Below the pieces are notes generated by a model, which made no database searches, was not told the origin of the DNA, and saw only the letters and a list, made by a program, of their open reading frames with translations. A stretch of DNA of 64,000 nt. Origin: Acidobacteriota bacterium. GTDB lineage: Bacteria; Actinomycetota; Actinomycetes; Actinomycetales; Microbacteriaceae. Position 1 is the first letter of the stretch. Every line of letters starts with the position of its first letter. The stretch lies in contig JABBOD010000005.1 of assembly GCA_019351995.1 (NCBI GenBank), forward strand, positions 24,841 to 88,840, in the 5' to 3' direction. The position numbers were made by a program, and so were the translations under genes. Below, one piece after another: positions 10,067 to 18,937 of the stretch.

Positions 10067-11527
10067 TCAGACCTGCTCCTGGCGACGGATGCGCGCGCGC
10101 CCGCCGATGAGCGTGCCCCCGAAGCCGATCACCAGGGCGAACAGCACGCCCAGGTTGGCGTAGGCCCACGCACCGTAGAACGCGCCGTCGCTCGGTCCCA
10201 GCAGGTATCCCTGCCATGTCAGCCACGGCACCGACGCGGTGGCGACCACGAAGCCCCAGCCGATCACCGTCCCGACCACGATCAGCGCGATCGCCAGCCA
10301 GTTGACCGAGCCGTAGCGTCCGCTCGGAGTGTAGAGCTCGGCATCCGCGTAGTCCTTCGTGCGCAGCAGGATGTCGGCCAAGAAGATGCCGGCCCAGGCC
10401 GCGATCGGCACCCCGAGCGTGATGAGGAAGCCCTGGAACGGGCCGATGAAGTCTTTGGCGAAGAACACGACGGCAACGGCGCCGATCACCATGATGGCGC
10501 CGTCGAGACCGGCGGCGACCGGGCGCGGGACCTTGAGCCCGGCACTCAGCAGGGCGAGGCCGGAGGAGTAGATGTCGAGCACCGCGCCGCCGATCAGGCT
10601 CAAAATGGCGACGATCGCGAACGGAATCAGGAACCAGACCGGCAGCAGCGTCGTCAGTGCGCCGATCGGATCGGCCTGAATGGCGCCATTCAGATCCTTC
10701 GATGAGCCGGCGAGCAGCACCCCGAAGATCACCAGCACGACGGGAGCGATCGCGCCTCCGAAGGTCGTCCATCCAATGACACCGCGGGCGCGCGCGGTGC
10801 GCGGCAGATAGCGCGAGTAATCGGCCGCCGCGTTGACCCAGCCCAGGCCGAATCCGGTCATCAGCAGGACGAGTGCCCCGACCACCGGCCCGACGCCGGC
10901 CGCCTTGATCGACATCACCGCATCCAGGTTGATCTTCGGTGCCACGAGGATGACGTAGACCACCGTGGCAATGCCCACGACGATCGTGATGAAGACCTGC
11001 AGCCGCATGATCAGGGTGAACCCGAAGATCCCGGCGAGCACAACGATCGCGGCAATCGCGGCAAGCGAGATCAACTTGACCACGACGCTGTCTTTCGGGC
11101 CGCCGAGTTCGCCGACCACCGTGGAGATCGCGAGCACCGAGAGCACGGTCAGAACGGTCTCCCAGCCGACGGTGAGCAGCCAGGAGATCACCGAAACGAG
11201 CCGGTTGCCGTTGACGCCGAAGGCCGCCCGACTCAGGACCATCGTGGGAGCCGAACCGCGCCGTCCGGCCAGCGAGATGAAGCCGCAGAACAGGAAGGAG
11301 ATCACGATCCCGATGATCGCCACGATGGTGGCCTGCCAGAACGAGATCCCGAAACCGAGAACGAAGGAGCCGTAGCTGATCGCCAACACCGAGACGTTCG
11401 CCGCGAACCACGGCCAGAACAGTCCGGACGACCTCCCCCTCCGCTCGCTCTCGGCGATCGTCTCGAGGCCGGCGAGTTCGATGCCGTTCGTGGCGGGGGC
11501 GGGGCGGGCGGGCGCATCCGTCGTCAT
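10067..11527 (-). CDS. NCS1-family purine/cytosine permease
   Basis: A 486-residue integral membrane protein with about 12 hydrophobic segments. The family segments LFWPWFAANVSVLAISYGSF, GRRGSAPTMVLSRAAFGVNGN and NAAADYSRYLPR (TM6 loop) identify it as an NCS1 nucleobase-cation symporter. The substrate could be cytosine, a purine, allantoin or a hydantoin. It is probably cotranscribed with the hydrolase gene that follows at a 7-bp spacing; together they look like a salvage unit feeding nitrogen or purine metabolism. The start is ATG at 11527, after a short leader. Confidence 0.9.
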   Translation of the reverse strand: MTTDAPARPAPATNGIELAGLETIAESERRGRSSGLFWPWFAANVSVLAISYGSFVLGFGISFWQATIVAIIGIVISFLFCGFISLAGRRGSAPTMVLSRAAFGVNGNRLVSVISWLLTVGWETVLTVLSVLAISTVVGELGGPKDSVVVKLISLAAIAAIVVLAGIFGFTLIMRLQVFITIVVGIATVVYVILVAPKINLDAVMSIKAAGVGPVVGALVLLMTGFGLGWVNAAADYSRYLPRTARARGVIGWTTFGGAIAPVVLVIFGVLLAGSSKDLNGAIQADPIGALTTLLPVWFLIPFAIVAILSLIGGAVLDIYSSGLALLSAGLKVPRPVAAGLDGAIMVIGAVAVVFFAKDFIGPFQGFLITLGVPIAAWAGIFLADILLRTKDYADAELYTPSGRYGSVNWLAIALIVVGTVIGWGFVVATASVPWLTWQGYLLGPSDGAFYGAWAYANLGVLFALVIGFGGTLIGGRARIRRQEQV

Positions 11528-11590
11528 TCGATCACCGTACCAAGGTGCGCACGCGGTTCGGCAGGCGCCAGCGCAACGACGCGATCACAA

Positions 11591-12793
11591 TCAGTGCTGC
11601 GGATGCAGTTCCACTCGCCGCCGATCGGTCGCGACCACGAAGGCGATGCCGGCGAGCACGAACGCGATCTCGGCCCACGGCAGCACCTGCACCCCGAAGC
11701 GGTCCAGCAGCAGTCCGCCCAGCAGCGCGCCGCCACCGATCGAGGTGTTGAACGCGATGGTGACCCAGGCCGCCGCGGTGTCCCGGAGCCGCGCAGACAC
11801 CGAATGCTGCATCCTGCTGTGCATCAGGGACGGGATGCCACCCCAGGCAACACCCCAGACCATGACGCCGACGGCAACGGCAAGCGGAACTCCGGGGGCC
11901 AGCAGGGCGAGACCGGCGATGGACACGACCGCGGCTCCGCAGAGAACCAGAAAGGCACCCCGCGGGAAGCGATCACCGAATGCACCTGCGATCACCAGGC
12001 CAACGGCACCCGCGAGCCCGTAGGCGAACAGAAGAGCGCTGACGTCGACGGCGGGGATGCCGCCGACCTGTCTCGACCAGGGCACGACATAGGTGAAGAA
12101 GGTGTTCTGGCCCAGGTTGGCGAGCAGGATCGTGATGGCGACGATGACCAAGGCGGCGAGGGTCTTGTCGCGGCGCGCCGGAATCGCGATCTCGCCGGTC
12201 GACAGCGGGATCAGGTGCGACACCGGAGGCAGCGCGACCACGACGAGCACCAGCAGCACCAGAACGACCCCCGCCATCACGGCGAACGAGAGCCGCCAGC
12301 CGAGGGCATGGCCGAGTGCGGTCCCGAGCGGGACGCCGAGAACAAACGCCGCGCTGCCGCCGCCCTGCGTGACCGCGACCGCGCGCGACAGCTGACGGCG
12401 CTCGACGATGCGTGCCGCGTATGGACCGGTCACCGACCAGAAGACCCCGTGGGCGAGACCGCCGAGTACCCGCGCGCCGGCCAGGAACGCGTAGTTCGGC
12501 GCGAGGGCGCACAGCAGGTTGGCACAGGCGACGATGCCGAGCATCGCCACCATGAGCCACTTGCGCGAGAAGCGCAGGGTGAGCGCGGTCAGCGGAACCG
12601 TGCTGACCACGACCGTCATCGCGAACACCGTCACCAGCAGACCGACCTGCGAGACCGACACGTGCAGCTCGGCCGCGATATCCGGCAGCAGACCGGTCGG
12701 CAGGAACTCGCTGGACACCGATGCGAAGATCGCTCCCGAGATCACGAGCAAGGCGAACAGCGGAAAACGTTGCTGGGTCGCCGCCGAGGTCAT
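11591..12793 (-). CDS. MFS transporter (arabinose-efflux/DHA1-like)
   Basis: A 400-residue major facilitator protein with 12 predicted membrane segments. The N-terminal half carries FASVSSEFLPTGLLPDIAAEL and the motif-A-like RFSRKWLM loop, followed by the GARVLGGLAHGVFWSV stretch typical of the AraJ/sugar-efflux and Bcr/YdhP-like group. It most likely exports small molecules such as sugars or drugs; the substrate cannot be read from sequence. The ATG at 12793 is supported by the conserved N-terminal region. It is divergent from purU, with only 46 bp between the starts. Confidence 0.88.
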   Translation of the reverse strand: MTSAATQQRFPLFALLVISGAIFASVSSEFLPTGLLPDIAAELHVSVSQVGLLVTVFAMTVVVSTVPLTALTLRFSRKWLMVAMLGIVACANLLCALAPNYAFLAGARVLGGLAHGVFWSVTGPYAARIVERRQLSRAVAVTQGGGSAAFVLGVPLGTALGHALGWRLSFAVMAGVVLVLLVLVVVALPPVSHLIPLSTGEIAIPARRDKTLAALVIVAITILLANLGQNTFFTYVVPWSRQVGGIPAVDVSALLFAYGLAGAVGLVIAGAFGDRFPRGAFLVLCGAAVVSIAGLALLAPGVPLAVAVGVMVWGVAWGGIPSLMHSRMQHSVSARLRDTAAAWVTIAFNTSIGGGALLGGLLLDRFGVQVLPWAEIAFVLAGIAFVVATDRRRVELHPQH

Positions 12794-12839
12794 GATCGTC
12801 GAGCCTAGCGAGCGTCGAGGCCCCGATACGCTGGGCACC

Positions 12840-13697
12840 GTGAGCGCCAGCCCGACCCATTGGATCGTCACCCTCGTCTGCGAGGACCGTCCCGGTATCG
12901 TCCACGCCGTGAGCGGGGCGATTGTCACCGCGCAGGGCAACATCACCGAATCGCAGCAGTTCTCGAGCGCCGACACCGGCACTTTCTTCATGCGACTGCA
13001 GGTCGAGTCCTCTGCCTCGCGAACCGACTTCGAGGCCGCGCTGCTCCCGGTGACCGAACGGTATCGGATGCGCTGGCAGCTCGACGTCGTCGGTCGCCCG
13101 ATGCGCACCCTGGTGATGGTCTCGACCGCTGCCCACGCGCTCAATGACCTGCTCTTTCGCCAACGCGCCGGGCAGCTCGCGGTTGACCTTCCTCTCGTGC
13201 TCGGCAACCACCCAGATCTCGCGGAGCTGGCGGCCTTCTACGACGTGCCGTTCGAGTCGCATCCGGTCTCCGGGCCCGATCAGAAGGCCGCGTTCGAGCG
13301 GCGAGTGCTCGAGGTCGTCGAGCAGAACGAGATCGAGCTCGTGGTGTTGGCGCGCTACATGCAGATCCTGTCGCCGGAGTTCTGCCGCAGACTCAACGGT
13401 CAGATCATCAACATCCACCACTCCTTCCTGCCCGGTTTCAAGGGTGCCAACCCCTACAAGCAGGCACACGCACGCGGCGTGAAGCTCATCGGTGCGACCG
13501 CGCACTTCGTGACGAGCGACCTCGACGAGGGTCCGATCATCGAGCAGAACGTGGTGCGCGTCGACCATTCCCGCTCGGCTGCCGAACTCGTGGCGATCGG
13601 CCAGGACGAGGAATCGCGGACGCTCACACAGGCGGTGAAGTGGTTCTCGGAGCACCGAGTGCTGCTGGATGGCGCGCGCACGATCATCTTCAAGTAG
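12840..13697 (+). CDS. purU: Formyltetrahydrofolate deformylase
   Basis: PurU hydrolyses 10-formyl-THF to formate and THF, balancing the one-carbon pool. The 285-residue protein has an N-terminal ACT domain (residues 1-85, beginning HWIVTLVCEDRPGIVHAVSG) and a formyltransferase-like domain with the catalytic Asn-His-Asp set in NIHHSFLPGFKGANPY near residue 190 and TSDLDEGPIIEQ. The GTG start at 12840 follows a -10-like TACGCT at 12827-12832 by 7 nt, so the transcript is probably leaderless. It is the third one-carbon gene in this 6-kb stretch. Confidence 0.95.
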   Translation: MSASPTHWIVTLVCEDRPGIVHAVSGAIVTAQGNITESQQFSSADTGTFFMRLQVESSASRTDFEAALLPVTERYRMRWQLDVVGRPMRTLVMVSTAAHALNDLLFRQRAGQLAVDLPLVLGNHPDLAELAAFYDVPFESHPVSGPDQKAAFERRVLEVVEQNEIELVVLARYMQILSPEFCRRLNGQIINIHHSFLPGFKGANPYKQAHARGVKLIGATAHFVTSDLDEGPIIEQNVVRVDHSRSAAELVAIGQDEESRTLTQAVKWFSEHRVLLDGARTIIFK

Positions 13698-13793
13698 CCG
13701 CGGGGCGGCCGTTGTCCAGGTGGTCCCCAGCTTTTTGAAAGTGCCCCTGGCAAGCTGGGAGTGACGACCTCCCCCGTCGAGCCAGGAGTTCCC

Positions 13794-14189
13794 ATGTCAT
13801 CCCGCCCCCTCACCATCGGTCTTGTCGGACTCGGCATCGCCACGGCTCTGGCGGGATGCGCCAGCTCCGCCGGTGCCACCACCTCCGCCAACTACAAAGA
13901 CGGCACGTACACGGGGAACGGGAACTACCTGTCGCCGGAGGGAAACGAGTCCATCAGCGTCACGCTGACACTCGCCGCCAACAAGGTCACGGCGGTCACG
14001 GTCACTCCCCATCCCAACAGCGCAACGGCCGCGTTCTACCAGCAGCAGTTCGCCAGTGGGATCGCCTCGGAGGTGGTCGGTCAGAACATCGACACGCTCA
14101 ATGTCTCCCGCGTGGCCGGTTCGTCTCTGACCAGCACCGGCTTCGACGCCGCCCTGACCACGATCAAGGCCCACGCGGTCAAGCCCTGA
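13794..14189 (+). CDS. FMN-binding domain lipoprotein
   Basis: A 131-residue exported protein: signal peptide with lipobox ALAGC at about residue 22, followed by one FMN_bind-type domain. The C-terminal VAGSSLTSTGFDAALTTI matches the site where ApbE attaches FMN through a phosphoester to Ser/Thr in NqrC/RnfG-like domains. The ATG at 13794 has AGGAG eight bases upstream. It is followed directly by an apbE-like gene and a RnfD-like reductase, so it is the likely flavinylated electron carrier on the outer face of the membrane. Covalent flavin is inferred. Confidence 0.85.
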   Translation: MSSRPLTIGLVGLGIATALAGCASSAGATTSANYKDGTYTGNGNYLSPEGNESISVTLTLAANKVTAVTVTPHPNSATAAFYQQQFASGIASEVVGQNIDTLNVSRVAGSSLTSTGFDAALTTIKAHAVKP

Positions 14190-14216
14190 GCCGCCGACAT
14201 TCGTCCGCCCACACCG

Positions 14217-15101
14217 ATGATCGTCGATCCCCTCCCCGTCGCCTGGACGTTCGACGCCATCGGCACCTCATGGCGGATCGACACGGCGGAGCCGATCCCG
14301 GATGCCGTGCGCAGCACCATCACGGACCGCGTCGAGCACTTCGACCGCGACTGGTCGCGCTTTCGGGCGGACTCATTGGTCAGCCGGATCGCGCGCGAAC
14401 CGGGCCACCACGCACTGCCGGATGACGCCGCGCCTCTGCTCGAGCTGTTCCGTGAGCTCTACGCGGCCAGCGGGGGCAGAGTCTCCCCGCTGGTCGGCCG
14501 CGCACTCGAGTCTCTCGGCTATGACGCGACGTACCGGCTCGTCCCCACCGCGACGCGCGAGCACATCCCGGCGTGGGAGGAGGCGATCTCGTGGGATGGC
14601 GCATTCCTCGACACCGTCTCCCCCGTGCTGCTGGATGTCGGCGCCGCGGGCAAGGGCTACCTCGTCGACCTGGTGAGCGCGCTGCTGTGCACTGCCGGCA
14701 TCCCGGAGCATGTCGTGGATGCCAGCGGCGACCTGCGCACTCGTGGTATCCCGCTGCGGGTCGCGCTCGAGCACCCGGCCGACCCGACGATGGCGATCGG
14801 CGTCGTCGAGCTCAGCGGCGGCCCTGACGATGCGGCACTCTGCGCGAGCGCTGCCAACCGGCGAGCGTGGGGCGACGGGCTGCACCACCTGCTCGACGCG
14901 GTCACCGGCGAGCCGACGGCGGACGTCGTCGCGAGCTGGGCGATCGCGTCCGACGCGCTGACCGCCGACGGGGCCGCCACCGCGCTCTTCTTCGACACCG
15001 ATCCCGCCTTCTACCGCGATCGCGGCATCACGACCGTCCGGATGTTCGCCACCGGACGCGTGGAGACCTCCGCGTCCTTCACCGGGGAGTTGTTTCGATG
15101 A
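14217..15101 (+). CDS. apbE: FAD:protein FMN transferase (ApbE family), no signal peptide
   Basis: The 294-residue product shows ApbE features: TFDAIGTSWRID at the N-terminus, FDRDWSRFRADSLVSRI, the conserved LLDVGAAGKGYLVDLV near residue 139, DASGDLRTRG, and the C-terminal Asp region SDALTADGAATALFF that binds Mg. ApbE moves FMN from FAD onto Ser/Thr of target proteins. It lacks any signal sequence, although its presumed target upstream is a lipoprotein. No Shine-Dalgarno is visible and the upstream gene's TGA lies in the same frame ten codons before the ATG. It overlaps the next gene by ATGA. Confidence 0.88.
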   Translation: MIVDPLPVAWTFDAIGTSWRIDTAEPIPDAVRSTITDRVEHFDRDWSRFRADSLVSRIAREPGHHALPDDAAPLLELFRELYAASGGRVSPLVGRALESLGYDATYRLVPTATREHIPAWEEAISWDGAFLDTVSPVLLDVGAAGKGYLVDLVSALLCTAGIPEHVVDASGDLRTRGIPLRVALEHPADPTMAIGVVELSGGPDDAALCASAANRRAWGDGLHHLLDAVTGEPTADVVASWAIASDALTADGAATALFFDTDPAFYRDRGITTVRMFATGRVETSASFTGELFR

Positions 15102-16609
15102 TCACCGTGTCGGCAGGGCTTGACCGCATCCTCGGTCGCGTGACCATGTACTGGTTGGTCACTCTCAATCTGGTGGGACTCGTGCTGGTGTCGCTGGTCT
15201 GCTCGGTGCTCGGGTTGCTGGCGTTCTCGCCGCTCGCGATCCTGGTCAGTGGTTCGGTGCTGCTGTTCGTCAGCTTCCTGGCCAACGGGATCTGCGGACT
15301 GCTGTTTCGCACCCGCCCGCAATTGAGCTCCACTGCGATCACGGCGCTGCTGCTGCTCTTCATCTTCCCGCCGACGTATCAACTCGCCGGCCTCGCCGCT
15401 CAGGCCCTCGCCGCCGTCGTCGCGGTCCTGGCGAAGTATGTGCTCGCGGTGCGTCGTCGACACATCTTCAACCCGGCGGCGACCGGGGCCTTCGTGGTCG
15501 GCCTCACCGGGCTGTCGTACAGCGCGTGGTGGATCGCGACGCCGATCCTGCTCCCGTACGTCGCGGTTGCGGGGTTCCTGGTGCTCTGGCGCACACGCCG
15601 CCTGCCGCTGGCGCTCGTCTTCATCGTCGTCGCGACCCTCAACATCGCGGTGCGCAACCTCTTCTTCGGGCAGCCATTCCTTGACGGAGTGTCGACGGCG
15701 CTCCTGTCGCTCCCCGTTATCTTCTTCGCCTGCTTCATGCTCGATGAGCCGCTCACTCTGCCGCCGCGCCGTTGGCAGCAGCTCACCGAGGCGGCGGCGG
15801 TCGGGATCCTCTTCTATCTGCAATTCTCCGTCGGCACGTTCACGTCCACCCCCGAGTTCGCCCTTCTGGTGGGCAACCTGCTCGCTTTCGCGTTCGGACA
15901 GCGCCGCGGCATCCGCCTCGACTTCGTGGCCCGCACCCAGCTCACCCCGACCAGTTGGCAGTTCGAGTTCAGGCCACACGCTCCCCTGCGATTCCTGCCG
16001 GGACAGTACATGGAGCTCACGCTCCCGCACGTGGACAGCGACGCACGTGGCTGGCGCCGCATGTTCACGATCGCCTCGGCGCCCGGCGGCAACATCCGCT
16101 TCGCGATGCGGCTGCCGGAACGCTCCAGCAGCTTCAAGAACGCGCTGCGGGCGCTCACGCCAGGAGCCGTCGTCACGGGGACATCGATCAGTGGCGACTT
16201 CGTCCTCCCCTCGGATGCGTCGAAGCCGCTGCTCCTCGTTGCCGCCGGCATCGGCATCACCCCGTTCGTCAGCCATCTCGAGCACCTCACGACGAGCGGC
16301 GAGACCCGGGACGTGGTGGTGCTCTACTCCGTGACGTCCCCCGACGACATTGCGTTCCCGGAGGTGCTCAGCGCCTCGACGGCCCGCGTGATCGTGGTCT
16401 CGCCCACGAAGCCGCCCGAGCTGCCGGCTGGGTGGGCGTGGACGGGTGCACAGGCGCTGACGGCCGAGACGATCCGGACCGCGGTCCCGGATGCTGCCTC
16501 CCGCACCACCTACCTGTCCGGTTCGCCCGAGCTGGTCGCGGGCCTCGAACGCGCACTGCACGCCGACGGCGTGAGGCGGATCGTCACCGACGTGTTCATC
16601 GGCTACTGA
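15098..16609 (+). CDS. RnfD/NqrB-like membrane domain fused to FAD/NAD(P)H oxidoreductase domain
   Basis: A 503-residue fusion. Residues 1 to about 270 contain 8-9 hydrophobic segments with RRHIFNPAATGAFVVGL near residue 121, the RnfD/NqrB-type motif. Residues 275-503 form a ferredoxin-NADP reductase-like module: RFLPGQYMEL (FAD binding), FTIASAP, AGIGITPFVSHLEHL (NAD(P) binding) and a C-terminal FIGY-type aromatic end. It would take electrons from cytosolic NAD(P)H through FAD into the membrane and on to the flavinylated lipoprotein. Start overlaps the apbE stop. Confidence 0.88.
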   Translation: MITVSAGLDRILGRVTMYWLVTLNLVGLVLVSLVCSVLGLLAFSPLAILVSGSVLLFVSFLANGICGLLFRTRPQLSSTAITALLLLFIFPPTYQLAGLAAQALAAVVAVLAKYVLAVRRRHIFNPAATGAFVVGLTGLSYSAWWIATPILLPYVAVAGFLVLWRTRRLPLALVFIVVATLNIAVRNLFFGQPFLDGVSTALLSLPVIFFACFMLDEPLTLPPRRWQQLTEAAAVGILFYLQFSVGTFTSTPEFALLVGNLLAFAFGQRRGIRLDFVARTQLTPTSWQFEFRPHAPLRFLPGQYMELTLPHVDSDARGWRRMFTIASAPGGNIRFAMRLPERSSSFKNALRALTPGAVVTGTSISGDFVLPSDASKPLLLVAAGIGITPFVSHLEHLTTSGETRDVVVLYSVTSPDDIAFPEVLSASTARVIVVSPTKPPELPAGWAWTGAQALTAETIRTAVPDAASRTTYLSGSPELVAGLERALHADGVRRIVTDVFIGY

Positions 16610-16679
16610 CCTCGCGGTGTCTGCTCGCCGGTCGAGCCTCGGCTAGCGTTGACAGATCGTTCGCGTTCGAAAGGCGCCC

Positions 16680-17093
16680 ATGTTCTCGTCTCGTACGCTC
16701 CTCGCCGCCGCGGCCACCGTCGCCGTGACCGCACTTCTTCTCACCGGCTGCGCGGGTGCCCCACAATCAACGAAGCAGGCATGCGCCTCGCTCAACAAGG
16801 ACCTGAGCCTCGCCGCCGCCGACCTCAGCTCGGCGTTCAACAAGGTTCAGAGTGACCCGAAAGCCGCGGAAAAATCGCTCGCCACCTTCGAGAGCGCCCT
16901 GAAGTCCGCGAACGCGAAGGTCAGCAACGCAACGATCAAGACCGCAACCTCGGCGACGATCGCCGCCGTCGACAAGATGGATGTCGCCCTCAACGCGTAT
17001 ATCAAGAAGCCCACGAGCACCTCCGACCTCGAAAAGGCCGCGATCGGAGTTCAGACCGCCTTTTCGAAGCTCGGCGGTCTCTGCGCCGCCTGA
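16680..17093 (+). CDS. Small lipoprotein, helical, unknown function
   Basis: A 137-residue protein with signal peptide and lipobox LTGC near residue 24. The mature part is Ala/Lys/Ser-rich, heptad-like and likely helical, and contains two Cys (KQACASL and GGLCAA) near the two ends that may form a disulfide. No named domain is recognised. The ATG has GAAAGG five bases upstream. It sits between the flavin module and the convergent icd. Confidence 0.75.
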   Translation: MFSSRTLLAAAATVAVTALLLTGCAGAPQSTKQACASLNKDLSLAAADLSSAFNKVQSDPKAAEKSLATFESALKSANAKVSNATIKTATSATIAAVDKMDVALNAYIKKPTSTSDLEKAAIGVQTAFSKLGGLCAA

Positions 17094-17105
17094 GCCGCTG
17101 TCGCT

Positions 17106-18323
17106 CTAGGCGAGGCGGGCCTGGAGGTTCTCGTCGAGGCTGGCGAGGAACTCCTCGGTCGTCTGCCAGCCCTGCTCCGGGCCGACGAGGGCCGCGAGGT
17201 CCTTGGTCATCTTCCCGCTCTCGACGGTCTCGACGACGACCTGCTCGAGGGCGGTCGCGAAGTCGATCAGCGCCTGGTTGCCGTCCAGCTTGCCGCGGTG
17301 CTGCAGACCGCGGGTCCACGCATAGATCGAGGCGATCGGGTTGGTCGACGTGGGCTTGCCCTGCTGGTACTGACGGTAGTGGCGGGTGACAGTGCCGTGA
17401 GCGGCTTCCGCCTCGACGATCGCTCCGTCGGGAGTGGTGAGCACCGAGGTCATCAGGCCGAGCGACCCGAAGCCCTGGGCCACGGTGTCGGACTGCACAT
17501 CGCCGTCATAGTTCTTGGTGGCCCAGACGTAGCCGCCCTCCCACTTCATGGCGCTGGCGACCATGTCGTCGATCAGGCGGTGCTCATACGTGAGTCCGGC
17601 AGCGTCGTACTGCTCTTTGAACTCGGCTTCGAAGATCTCTTGGAAGATGTCTTTGAAACGGCCGTCGTATGCCTTGAGGATCGTGTTCTTCGTCGAGAGG
17701 TACACCGGGTAGTGGCGGGCGAGGCCGTAGTTCAGCGAGGCACGCGCGAAGTCGCGGATCGAGGCATCCAGGTTGTACATGGCCATGGCCACGCCCGAGC
17801 CGGGCGCCTGGAAGACCTCGAAGCTCTGCGCCTCGCCGCCGTCCTTGGGCTGGAACGAGATGGTCAGCGTTCCCTCGCCCTCGAAGCGGAAGTCGGTGGC
17901 GCGATACTGGTCGCCGAAGGCGTGGCGGCCGATGATGATCGGCTTGTTCCAGCCGGGCACCAGGCGCGGGATGTTGCTGATGATGATCGGCTCGCGGAAG
18001 ATCACGCCGCCGAGAATGTTGCGGATCGTCCCGTTCGGGCTCTTCCACATCTTCTTCAGGCCGAACTCCTCAACGCGGGCTTCGTCGGGCGTGATGGTGG
18101 CGCACTTGACACCGACACCGTGCTTCTGGATGGCGTGGGCCGCGTCGATCGTGACCTGGTCGTCGGTCGCGTCGCGATTCTCGATGCCGAGGTCGTAGTA
18201 CTCGAGGTCAATGTCGAGGTAGGGGTGGATCAGTCGGTCCTTGATGAACTGCCAGATGATCCGCGTCATCTCGTCGCCGTCGAGCTCGACGACCTTGCCT
18301 TCGACCTTGATCTTGTTGACCAC
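17106..18323 (-). CDS. icd: NADP-dependent isocitrate dehydrogenase (dimeric, eukaryote-like type)
   Basis: TCA-cycle enzyme oxidising isocitrate to 2-oxoglutarate. The 405-residue length and motifs ([13 protein letters not shown] at the N-terminus, the SPNGTIRN isocitrate-binding segment, [15 protein letters not shown] [12 protein letters not shown], and [12 protein letters not shown]) place it in the homodimeric 405-aa class rather than the monomeric 740-aa enzyme common in other actinobacteria. The start is GTG at 18323 with AAAGG nine bases upstream. A near-perfect 18-bp palindrome lies 69 bp upstream. Confidence 0.95.
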   Translation of the reverse strand: MVNKIKVEGKVVELDGDEMTRIIWQFIKDRLIHPYLDIDLEYYDLGIENRDATDDQVTIDAAHAIQKHGVGVKCATITPDEARVEEFGLKKMWKSPNGTIRNILGGVIFREPIIISNIPRLVPGWNKPIIIGRHAFGDQYRATDFRFEGEGTLTISFQPKDGGEAQSFEVFQAPGSGVAMAMYNLDASIRDFARASLNYGLARHYPVYLSTKNTILKAYDGRFKDIFQEIFEAEFKEQYDAAGLTYEHRLIDDMVASAMKWEGGYVWATKNYDGDVQSDTVAQGFGSLGLMTSVLTTPDGAIVEAEAAHGTVTRHYRQYQQGKPTSTNPIASIYAWTRGLQHRGKLDGNQALIDFATALEQVVVETVESGKMTKDLAALVGPEQGWQTTEEFLASLDENLQARLA

Positions 18324-18391
18324 TTCGCACTGCCTTTCGCCGAAATGCCCCGTTGTTCAGGGCCGACGACCAGCCTAGCGCGTTTCCGAAG

Positions 18392-18409
18392 TATCTTGAT
18401 ATCGAGATA
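18392..18409. promoter_or_regulatory. Near-perfect palindrome between icd and GNAT gene
   Basis: TATCTTGATATCGAGATA is an 18-bp inverted repeat with one mismatched pair, sitting in the 124-bp divergent gap. Its AT-rich composition stands out from the surroundings. It lies about 27 bp upstream of the GNAT -10 box TATCCT (18436-18441), so it overlaps the position of a -35 region. Short TATCTnGATATCnAGATA palindromes are typical of MarR- or PadR-like operators; which regulator binds is not visible. Confidence 0.5.
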
Positions 18410-18447
18410 TCTGAGCGGATTTGGGGTCTGCGGGTTATCCTCAGGGC

Positions 18448-18900
18448 ATGGCGGACCTCACCTTGCAGGAGTTGACGGCGCAGACGATCGTCGTGGCCAA
18501 TGGCCTGACGCTCAAACCTGGCCAGGAGGCCTTCCTCACACCGGAGACCTACACCCACTCCGAGGAACAGCTCGACCCGAGCGGCTCATGGCCTCGAGTG
18601 GTCATGGATGGTGATCGGGTGGTCGGCTACATCATGGGCGCCTTTGACGCGGATGCCCGGGAAGACTATCTGCGCGCCGCCCTCTGGCGCATCGAGGTCG
18701 CCGACGGAGCCCAGGGAATGGGTGTCGGTCGGTTCGCCGTCGCCGCCTTCGCCGACGAGGCGCGCGCACGCGGATTTGACCGCGCGACCGTCGTGTGGGC
18801 GAGCGGCGAGGACGGCCCGGAGAAGTTCTTCCAGGCCGTCGGCTTCCAGATCGTCGGGCAAACACCGTACGGCGAGAATCTCGGCGCACTCACGCTCTAG
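18448..18900 (+). CDS. GNAT family N-acetyltransferase
   Basis: A 150-residue protein with the GNAT acetyl-CoA fold: LWRIEVADGAQGMGVGRFAVAAFADEARARG carries the motif A region (Q/R-x-x-G-x-G/A as QGMGVG), and EKFFQAVGFQIVG is the conserved C-terminal strand. Substrate unknown; the family includes spermidine-acetyltransferase-like enzymes. The ATG at 18448 follows the -10-like TATCCT by 6 nt, consistent with leaderless translation. Confidence 0.82.
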   Translation: MADLTLQELTAQTIVVANGLTLKPGQEAFLTPETYTHSEEQLDPSGSWPRVVMDGDRVVGYIMGAFDADAREDYLRAALWRIEVADGAQGMGVGRFAVAAFADEARARGFDRATVVWASGEDGPEKFFQAVGFQIVGQTPYGENLGALTL

Positions 18901-18937
18901 CGACGGCACCGCTTCACGACCCGGGAGGAGACCGCCC

